Origin: Ichthyophonus hoferi
Taxonomy: Eukaryota; Opisthokonta; Ichthyosporea; Ichthyophonida; Ichthyophonidae
NCBI GenBank assembly: GCA_002751075.1
Contig: NAOQ01000294.1
Location: forward strand, 78,976 to 92,927
Length of the DNA stretch: 13,952 bases
Direction of reading: 5' to 3'
The notes under the pieces: generated by a model
Seen by the model: the letters and a program-made list of their open reading frames with translations, nothing else
Databases searched by the model: none
Told to the model about the DNA's origin: nothing
Position numbers and translations under genes: made by a program
Shown here: one piece after another, positions 8,001-13,952 of the stretch
Numbering within the stretch: position 1 is the first letter of the stretch
Layout: each line of letters begins with the position of its first letter

Positions 8001-11000
8001 ATGATACCATTTTATCTATTCTACCATAATATAGTTTATATACTTTTAATCTTAATAATTTCTATTGTGAAGTTATACCAAGTCTATGCAATTAATGTGA
8101 TATATTGGTAATGTAAAATATTTGCTTCGCTTCAGGTTTAAAAAGAAACGGTATTATATATATGTACATATATTTTTATATATATTTCCTTCAGGTTCAC
8201 CTATCTTCCCACTACCATCCATTCTTGCAGATTCTATTTTTATGTTTTAACTAGCTGCCAATGAACCAATCAGGATGGGTGAATGAGGCCCTAATAGAGA
8301 AGTACGGGCTAGATGGGAATGCACATGATGCATGGGAACATAACGGAGGAGGGAAGTATTCTCATGATAATATATTAGGTAAGATAACATAAGGTGTACA
8401 CTATATATGTATGCATATGATAAGGTAAAACAACTATGTAACTTGATATTCTGTTATATCCTATTATATTGTATTGAAAATCATCATATAATACAATATA
8501 CCTTGGGACACCACGTAAATAATATAATATATGATATACCTACAGATATAAGTTATTTGTAATATAATATTTCCCTTTTTCTTTTTCTTTTTCCTTCTCT
8601 CTCTCTTTCCCTCTCTCCCTCCCTCTCCTTCTCCCTCATATTAATAATCTTTTACTATCTATAACCCTTCCTCATACTCATCTATATATGCCTACAATAA
8701 CATGAATCTATATAGGTTCTCGCCTTACAAGCCCCCCTATATATATTAATTTTTGTATATACTTCTCTTACTTTTCCATCTTTTATGGTATATATATATA
8801 TATATATTCGTTAAGTATTTATTATTTGCCAATAGAAAAAGGCTTATAGCAGTATTAAAACACCAAGCAACCAATAGAAATCCGAAGTAGATAATTGGAT
8901 TAAAAATAAATAAATGAGACACTGTTAATGAGTTATAATACAATGTGATTGGGTGTTTCTAGGTAACATGGAAACACCCCTTGGATCCAAGCCATCTGGT
9001 TGGTCAACAGTACGTCATCAATCAGCCCATTTGTTAAAGAAAAATCCTAATGCATTTTTCTATCGTCATACTGAACCTGGAGTGGTAATTAATACTATTG
9101 ATTTGATTTGATTGGTTTGTTGTTATATAAAAGAATTCGTTACATATTAAACTATTTTTGGTATCATATACTATATGATATATGTAGTATTAAATCTATG
9201 GCAATATATATAATAATTAAATTAGACATACTATTTATATTTTAAAATATTCATGGTAATACTAATTACATCCAATTACCTACAGGCCCAACATCTCGGT
9301 GATTGGACGGAGGAGGAACAGGCATTATTTTTAGAGGTAATTGTACAGGTTAGAATTAGGATGGGGTATTATAGGAGAGTATAGGATAAGGTAGGATAGG
9401 ATGGGATAGGCTAGAGTAGGAGTAAGATGATGTGTTTGGTTGGATGTATGTGCCTATCTACATATAGATATTAAGCAGCTTATATATATATGTATGTATG
9501 TATATATGGCACTTATATATATCTGTTTATATAAATCTAAACGAATCAGAACTGGTCATTAATATTTCTATCAATCTAACCATTCACTCTCTTGAATTAT
9601 CCACAGACGGCCAAAAAATATGGGTGTGGCGATAAATGGGGTAAGGTTTTTGTGTAAAAATAATTATATTAACTGTATCTTTATATCGGTATGCTTTTTT
9701 TCCCCTCTTTCTCTTTGTCTTTCTCTTTTTTAATACGATACATATATACTGAATTTTAACTGTTATTGGCTAAAAGGTATATATATAGTAGAGTAGCTAT
9801 TGTACATCTATAAAGACGTTATTTTTAATAGTGATGTAAATTTGTTTTAATTTGTTTTAATTTGCTTTAATTAAGAGATGCCAGTTTTTATTGCAAATCT
9901 GTATTTTTATTTTTTATTTTTAATGATTCCTATAATTGAATGATACTCATATCTCATTATTCTGCCTAATATTTATTAACTGATAATTACCAATCACACT
10001 ACTATATTTAGCAACATAAAGATATATATATTCTCAATCCTTAACATATTGCCTTGGAATATTAAATATCTTGTGATATTACACCAATCCCAGTACTTGA
10101 TTTAAAAATCTTAAAATAGATGTAATATCTATCATTTACATAGTACTTTGGAACCTTAATTATATCGTAATCTTACACCTATCAGGTCTGTTTGCAAGTT
10201 ATATTCCTCATCGGGTTGGATACCAGTGTTCCAATTATTATCGTGGGGTTATTTTACCTCTAGGTAAGGGTTCAGCATATATATATATAGTTTTAGTTTT
10301 AGTTATGCTCATGATTATAGTTTTATTTTGAGTTACATTTGTATTTATAGATAGTATATATATGTGTGTGCTCAAGTGATAATTTATTAATTATTAGTAT
10401 GACCTATTCAGAATTTCTTAATTTATACCGCTATTCTTGAATGAAATAATGGTTAGAAATTGGTTTATCATATAGCACCAAGGAGATATCCAAATGTTAT
10501 ATTTTAAATTATATTTTCTATACTTTATTTTATAGGAAGCCATAGATCGCCAAATAGGCAACCATGCGTGAATATGTTTTTACATATAGGTTTTCGTAGG
10601 GGCATGGACGATTTTAAAACTCTAAATATACCTTAAACCTAACCCTTACATTACTGTATACCTTATTTTATTACTTTTAACTATCACTAACAGATTATTA
10701 TTATAATATAGTAGTAAACATTTATCACATGACTACTTATTTTTTGCAAGTATTTAATGATAGGTAAAGACTTAATTGCATCATTAATTATTGTTCACAT
10801 GTACAGCGAAATGTTCTGGCGTGTGAAATTCTTTCAATTGGCAGTTGCAATTATATCATATCCAATATATTCTAATGTTAAAATTAAAATTTGATTGCAT
10901 ATATGACGGTGTATTTGTTATGCATATACATACACACATGCGATTCCACTAGCATACTGTATGTACACATACATATATAATATGCAAAGTTAACCTTACA

Positions 11001-11111
11001 TAACCCTATGCATGCCTATTCATCTATACTCTATACTCAGGTCTTGTTCTAGATCCCAACTATCGAATTGATGGCGCAGGCCGAGCCGTGTACTGTGGGC
11101 CCAAGCACTGA
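3456..11111 (+). CDS. PHD-finger and SANT/Myb-like domain protein, 15 exons, 426 aa
   Basis: Likely a nuclear chromatin-reading or transcription-regulating protein. Exons, joined by hand: 3456-3509, 4080-4146, 4590-4729, 5180-5342, 5530-5609, 6083-6147, 6794-6846, 7397-7497, 7780-7876, 8274-8378, 8963-9084, 9286-9336, 9607-9640, 10186-10263, 11041-11111 (stop TGA). They total 1281 bases and keep one open frame across all 14 GT-AG junctions; every donor starts GTA. The start was chosen because ATG 3456 has an A at -3 (AAACATGG) and an in-frame stop lies upstream at 3405. Seen in order: S/T-K-R-rich N-terminus; PHD finger (residues 49-98); KKGRRRR (126-132); an acidic YEKERL..I..N..FLKSLGI segment (152-172); QRKKARH (201-207); an unassigned region with GW pairs (246-308); HQSAHLLKKNPNAFFYRH (327-344); SANT-like W356/W377/Y396 with GYQCSNYYR (389-397); tail LDPNY...YCGPKH. 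The C-terminal third resembles uncharacterised Myb-domain proteins I recall from early-branching fungi and amoebae, from memory only. I give no gene symbol. Weakest points are exon 1 and the acceptors of exons 6 and 10. Confidence 0.85.
4613..5212 (+). other. PHD finger coding region, split by intron 3
   Basis: Residues 49-98 carry a full Cys4-His-Cys3 zinc-binding set: C49-x2-C52, C64-x2-C67, H72-x2-C75 and C95-x2-C98. The aromatic residues typical of the family are present, with W70 two residues before the metal-binding His and W61 just before the second Cys pair (RWLACETCHQWVHYIC). The last Cys pair (YYCHQC) is on exon 4, so intron 3 with its ATT array interrupts the finger. PHD fingers usually bind histone H3 tails. 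W61 lies where many H3K4me3 readers have a cage tryptophan, so methyl-lysine reading is possible but not shown. Confidence 0.88.
4968..5100. repeat. ATT microsatellite in intron 3
   Basis: About 30 nearly pure ATT units (4968-5062) with single variants ATG and ATC, followed by degenerate ATTACT/ATC units to 5100. Poly-Ile open frames on both strands are repeat artefacts. The array lies inside the intron that splits the PHD finger coding sequence. Confidence 0.95.
5618..5711. repeat. Imperfect ATT/ACT microsatellite in intron 5
   Basis: It begins about 8 bases after the exon 5 donor and runs as interrupted ATT, TTT and ACT units. It is the same class as the array in intron 3 but more degenerate, so probably older. 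Confidence 0.85.
7171..7237. repeat. 29-bp tandem repeat in intron 7
   Basis: Two complete 29-base copies (7171-7199 and 7200-7228) begin CTTTTATCTCC and end GATAT, followed by the start of a third copy. The second copy contains CATTGGATAT where the first has TGTTAGATAT, so an ATTGG element was gained or lost between copies. The unit is pyrimidine-rich. Confidence 0.75.
8465..8500. repeat. Perfect 11-bp inverted repeat in intron 10
   Basis: TATATTGTATT at 8465-8475 is exactly matched by AATACAATATA at 8490-8500, with a 14-base loop. It could form a hairpin in RNA or a small cruciform. In such AT-rich sequence a chance origin is likely. Confidence 0.6.
8570..8637. repeat. 68-base homopyrimidine tract in intron 10
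   Basis: An uninterrupted run of C and T on the + strand passes from C-in-T segments to CT repeats to CCCT repeats. Tracts of this kind can adopt triplex (H-DNA) structure. It is about 325 bases before the exon 11 acceptor, too far to be its polypyrimidine tract. Confidence 0.95.
8963..9084 (+). other. Exon 11, conserved-looking HQSAHLL segment before the SANT domain
   Basis: This 122-base exon encodes residues 309-349. It contains WSTVRHQSAHLLKKNPNAFF, then YRHTEPG. The text is well ordered, rich in His and aromatic residues and unlike low-complexity linker, so it probably forms a folded unit joined to the SANT domain. I recall the same block in uncharacterised Myb-domain proteins, but this is not confirmed here. 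Confidence 0.7.
9361..9425. repeat. TAGGA-rich degenerate minisatellite in intron 12
   Basis: G-rich on the + strand, made of variants of TAGGA, GGATA and GGATGG. It is unusual against the AT-rich background because it contains many GG pairs and very few C residues. It lies 25 bases after the exon 12 donor. Confidence 0.8.
9841..9870. repeat. Three copies of a 10-bp unit in intron 13
   Basis: TTTGTTTTAA is repeated twice exactly and a third time with one change (TTTGCTTTAA). Confidence 0.9.
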
Positions 11112-11239
11112 CGTGCCTCTTCTATATATGGCTAGTTATTTATTACCATTTATGGATAATATCTCTATTTTAGGGTGTTTTTAAAATTTATTTGTCTTTT
11201 TTAGTGCTCCTGTTTTAGATTTATTTTAATATTAACCTG

Positions 11240-11255
11240 TTTTTTTTTTTTTTTT
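11240..11255 (+). repeat. T16 homopolymer downstream of the PHD/SANT gene
   Basis: Sixteen T residues about 130 bases after the stop codon, within a T-rich stretch (11160-11300) that probably belongs to the 3' untranslated region. Confidence 0.9.
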
Positions 11256-11347
11256 CATTTCTAGGTTTTAATTTTAATGCTTTTGTTATAACTTTTCCTT
11301 TTTTACCGTTTCCTATTGTGTAGAAACGTTAAGACTAATAATTTATA

Positions 11348-11353
11348 AATAAA
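11348..11353 (+). promoter_or_regulatory. Candidate polyadenylation signal AATAAA
   Basis: This is the first canonical AATAAA after the TGA at 11109-11111, about 237 bases downstream. It predicts mRNA cleavage near 11365-11380. The hexamer is easily found by chance in AT-rich DNA, so this rests on position only. Confidence 0.4.
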
Positions 11354-11371
11354 TGAGCTACTATATTTACT

Positions 11372-11521
11372 ATGCGAGAGTACCGTGTGAGTTATTATGC
11401 CAATGGCGGTTGGCACTCTGATATTATAGGAACCTTGCTTGAGAGTTATGGGGTCGCATGTGAACAACGTGATCGCTTGCGATTGCAATTTCCAATCAGA
11501 AATATTGATATCAGCATGTAA
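11372..11521 (+). CDS. Possible small gene or first exon, 49 codons, function unknown
   Basis: A + strand frame from ATG 11372 to TAA 11521 (49 codons) lies in a patch with more G+C than its flanks. It begins MREYRVSYYANGGWHSDIIG and then runs to LLESYGVACEQRDRLRLQFP. The composition is protein-like, with Trp, Cys and mixed charge and no repeat, unlike chance frames elsewhere. It starts only about 18 bases after the candidate poly(A) signal of the preceding gene, leaving almost no room for a promoter of its own. GT donors exist at GTGAGT (within codons 6-7) and GTAATA (just before the stop), so it could be an exon. The minus-strand frame over the same DNA looks less protein-like. I do not recognise it. 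Confidence 0.3.
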   Translation: MREYRVSYYANGGWHSDIIGTLLESYGVACEQRDRLRLQFPIRNIDISM

Positions 11522-11622
11522 TATCAAGCAGGTATCTTCAATCTGAATGGACTCCGACTACAATAAAACACCTAGTTGGAACTGCCCATTGTTATCAATT
11601 ACAAGCATTTATCTTTTCGTAG

Positions 11623-11676
11623 ACACCAGAAAAAGCTTATAGACGCGCAGAAGAACATCTTTTAAGTGCAAAGTGA
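11623..11676 (+). CDS. Exon-like block, 17 codons and stop, possibly a last exon
   Basis: A strong acceptor-like text (a pyrimidine-rich run then CGTAG) ends at 11622. It is followed by an open frame reading TPEKAYRRAEEHLLSAK and TGA. If it belongs with the 11372 frame, the phase does not fit the late GTAATA donor, though a GTGAGT donor after codon 5 of that frame would fit. Another frame of the same block ends in a different stop. It is listed because the acceptor and composition together are unlike the surrounding DNA. Function unknown. Confidence 0.2.
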   Translation, partial: TPEKAYRRAEEHLLSAK

Positions 11677-11699
11677 GCGACACAATGTCTACATAGATT

Positions 11700-12960
11700 T
11701 TGAATTTCAAAGAAGATAGAGATCAGACCAACCTGTTCTCTTCCGAGTTCATCTCTTGACATATTGTTTTTAACAATCTGCTTAAATCTTTATAAAATAA
11801 CTGACTATAATGAAAAAAATGGTTTTATCAAGAGTCAATTAAATCTACCAAAATACTGCTCACGTTTTATACTGGGACAATAGGAACATTTAGATGAAGT
11901 TATTTCGCTATGAAGTTAAAACTGATCGGAACTAGAATCGAATCAATTTCAAGAATTCAATGCTCCATAAACAATCCTATTGGATCATGTTTTATCTATA
12001 TAAAGAACTATAATTGGATATTGATCATTTATATTTATCTAATCCCATATTGAGTATTGATCCACTGGTGGCTGAGTAGATGGCAAGCAACTTAAAAATA
12101 TTTGCCAGTAATGAGCATTGTTATTATTATTATTTTTAAAAATGGAGTTATCAATTATTTGGATATATATATATTTCTAATAGTTTAACACTATCAGCGT
12201 ATAAAAATAATGTAATATTACCTAGTACAATTAGATTGATAAGAACAAACATCAAGAGCTGACTGGATTAAAATTTCCATTGGGCTATTTACTATGGAAA
12301 CGTTTAAAATAATATTTTAGATTGTTTTAATATGTCTTTTGATTGGTTAGTTTTGCACTTTGTTGCATTCCAATCATAGCCTGGGGGATTATTTAAAATT
12401 AAACTATATTGTACACTGTAGATGAATCCACAGTATATACTGCTCTGTAAACATCTCATATCTGGTAATGATATATAAGGAAGAAAACTGTACTATTGGT
12501 TATATTAAAATATTTGTAGCATGCATAATTGTTTATAACTACCATATTACCAGGAAAACACATGCGTTTGCTACTATGGAATTTTAAAAGGATTGTAGGC
12601 AGTATTTATTTTTAATCGTAATTTAGCAAATAAACAAGCAAACTATGACCGAAATATATTGGCTCCATAATAGAAAGCATCACATTGATATATTAATGAG
12701 TACGCAGTTACCAATTTTTACATATCACCTCAGGAAATTTTAGAATAGATTTATTATTTGCAGCAGGATAAGGAATATATTTCGAGCAAAGGGAGAAGCG
12801 GAGGGAAAAAATGGTGGAAAATGAATTGATGTAAACATGTCAAAAAAGGTATATGTGGTATATTTGAATACGAACAAAACGGAACAAAAAAATAATTTTA
12901 TAATGTTATTTGTATTGAAACGGTAAGAATATTGGCTGGACATACCCTATCATTATTTTA
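11700..12960. other. Gene-poor AT-rich stretch
   Basis: I see no supportable gene or RNA here. It holds a short ATT run (12119-12134), the near-palindrome CCACTGGTGG at about 12061-12070, two CCAATCA elements 30 bases apart (12340-12346 and 12370-12376, opposite strands), and scattered ATTGG cores. A 67-codon minus-strand frame near 12740-12943 is T-rich and hydrophobic and is taken as chance. Confidence 0.5.
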
Positions 12961-12983
12961 AGTCATTACCCTTACCCTCACAA

Positions 12984-13085
12984 TGACGTATGTCAGGTGG
13001 TGAACTAAAGTGTAAACAAGATTAGAAGCTTCGTCTCAGCCACACAGTGGTTAATTTATACTATTCTAAACACATGTGACGTGGC
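12984..13085. promoter_or_regulatory. Cluster of TGACGT elements, possible promoter
   Basis: TGACGTATGTCA at 12984-12995 has mirrored TGAC/GTCA ends. The interrupted palindrome CCAC-ACA-GTGG is at 13040-13050, and TGACGTGGC at 13077-13085. TGACGT(A/G) is the core bound by CREB/ATF bZIP proteins in animals and fungi. The about 100-base patch has more G+C than its flanks. No gene start can be tied to it on either strand, so the target may lie outside the window or the cluster may be chance. Confidence 0.25.
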
Positions 13086-13095
13086 GAGACTGAAT

Positions 13096-13688
13096 TTAGA
13101 GCAAACTATATAGTATACAGGAATTAATCCCAATCCGAATCATTACTACGTAGGTTTGTTGGATATTTTCTCCATTATTGTAGATGTTAACTAAATAATG
13201 CTTAATAACAGATAATAGCCGATAATAAATAAATATAATGTATTCCATATTATAATGAAAATAAATAAATAAAGAATTATTGTAATGTATTACACATGCA
13301 CTAACAATAATTGATAATAAAAAGTGCACTGGAGTCATCAAGTAGCAATCTGCTAAAGTCAGGAAAGGACGGTGATTGGACTCATTACAAGGGGGAAAAG
13401 ATCAGTCCTGATACTATTAAGGGTACCACAATTAATATATACTATATTATATAAGGGATACCATAATGTAGATTAAACATAATATAATATATCATAACTA
13501 GCTTATAATATATAACTAATAGCAGGTAAGACAATAGATAACAGATAATCATATACGCTACATAATATAATATGCAATATGCAAGATACGAGATATGAAA
13601 AATAATGAGTAATATATATAAAGTATAAAATATACAATATAAAATTTTTTTTTTAAAAAAAAGGGTAAGAAACATTTAAAAATGCAAA
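13096..13688. other. AT-rich stretch without a recognisable gene
   Basis: Two minus-strand frames (about 13096-13341 and 13442-13675) are rich in Ile, Tyr and Phe and arise from TA-rich DNA. I see no domain, acceptor or promoter support. TGATTGG occurs at 13373-13379. Confidence 0.5.
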
Positions 13689-13711
13689 ATATAATACATT
13701 TTGTATTATAT
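13689..13711. repeat. Perfect 10-bp inverted repeat next to the heptamer array
   Basis: ATATAATACA at 13689-13698 pairs exactly with TGTATTATAT at 13702-13711 across a TTT loop. It ends about 28 bases before the heptamer array begins. Confidence 0.6.
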
Positions 13712-13738
13712 AAAAATTAAAACAAAATAAATAAACTA

Positions 13739-13949
13739 TAAATAATAAATAATAAATAATCAATAATAAATAATAAATAATAAATAATAAATAATAAATA
13801 ATAAGTAATAAATAATAAATAATAAATGATAAATAATAAATAATAAGTAATAAATAATATATAATAAATAATAAATAATAAATAATAAATAATAAATAAT
13901 AAATAATATATAATAAATAATAAATAATAAATAATAAATAATAAATAAC
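13739..13949. repeat. AAATAAT heptamer satellite, about 30 units
   Basis: Strict 7-base periodicity over about 211 bases. Variants such as AAGTAAT and ATATAAT recur at multiples of seven: the G variants at 13805 and 13847 are 42 bases apart, and the AAATAATATATAAT variants starting at 13852 and 13901 are 49 bases apart. This points to growth by duplication of multi-unit blocks. The array reaches almost to the window edge but ends in a non-repeat ACTGA. Confidence 0.93.
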
Positions 13950-13952
13950 TGA

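Larger units (their letters stand above)
9301..10244 (+). other. SANT/Myb-like domain coding region over exons 12-14
   Basis: Residues 355-397 read DWTEEEQALFLE, then KKYGCGDKWG, then IPHRVGYQCSNYYR. W356, W377 and Y396 are spaced 21 and 19 apart, close to the 18-20 spacing of the hydrophobic core in Myb/SANT repeats. The third helix, VGYQCSNYYR, has the QC..Y(Y/F)R pattern of Myb repeats that contact DNA. The domain is broken twice: a 51-base exon 12, a 34-base exon 13 and a 78-base exon 14 carry one helix-sized piece each. I see only one repeat, so sequence-specific binding would need a partner or the PHD finger; that is inference. Confidence 0.8.
594..13379. other. Dispersed CCAATCA/TGATTGG heptamers (14 copies)
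   Basis: Copies read at 594-600, 3082-3088, 4331-4337, 5864-5870, 6870-6876, 8266-8272, 8946-8952, 9109-9115, 9300-9306, 9990-9996, 11492-11498, 12340-12346, 12370-12376 and 13373-13379. Eight are in introns, one is inside exon 12 (encoding GDW) and one is in the candidate promoter. Orientation is mixed. The heptamer matches the preferred core of NF-Y type CCAAT-binding factors. I list it as a dispersed motif without assigning a role. Confidence 0.7.

Noticed and set aside
10538-10575. Possible exon after a TTTTATAG acceptor between exons 14 and 15
   Set aside because: The frame meets a stop within about ten codons, and exon 14 joins exon 15 in phase with a continuous ILPLGLVLDPNY.
11303-11527. 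74-codon minus-strand frame
   Set aside because: It overlaps the more protein-like + strand frame at 11372-11521. Its ends are T/A-rich and no promoter or domain is seen.

Overview
This is an AT-rich (roughly 70-75% A+T by eye) nuclear window from a eukaryote. The signs are a tRNA gene with internal pol III boxes and a T-run terminator, and one protein gene cut into 15 small exons by 14 GT-AG introns. Many simple-sequence arrays (AAT, TA, AAATAAT) fill the non-coding DNA. The exons use the standard code. Most introns run from about 220 to 900 bases, longer than usual in fungi, which leans toward a holozoan (early animal or unicellular relative); a basal fungus or amoeba is not excluded. I did not recognise any transposon, viral element, rRNA or CRISPR.

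Left part (1-2590): no gene I can defend. It holds a few less AT-rich patches (about 84-240, 1170-1290 and 2085-2345), a roughly 420-base AAT/AGTAAT array (1314-1735), and a CpG-bearing patch with a small hairpin. A tRNA-Val(TAC) gene lies at 2594-2666. At 2990-3108 a compact promoter-like cluster (E2F-type palindrome, CCAAT box, 10-bp GC palindrome) precedes the protein gene.

Main gene (3456-11111, + strand): I assembled 15 exons by hand into one open frame of 426 codons. Every junction keeps phase, and all 14 introns start with GTA. The predicted protein has a complete Cys4-His-Cys3 PHD finger, two basic nuclear-localisation-like clusters, an unassigned central region, a conserved-looking HQSAHLL segment, and a C-terminal SANT/Myb-like domain followed by a short Cys-containing tail. 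This suggests a chromatin or transcription factor. The introns carry most of the repeats.

Right part (11112-13952): a polyadenylation signal, a 49-codon open frame and an exon-like block of unknown identity, about 2 kb without recognisable genes, a pair of TGACGT elements near 13.0 kb, and a heptamer AAATAAT array at the edge.

The most unusual window-wide signal is the heptamer CCAATCA/TGATTGG (an NF-Y-type CCAAT box). I counted 14 copies on the two strands against roughly 1-1.5 expected from base composition, and about 73 copies of the CCAAT core against roughly 25. They are scattered through introns and flanks rather than grouped at one promoter.
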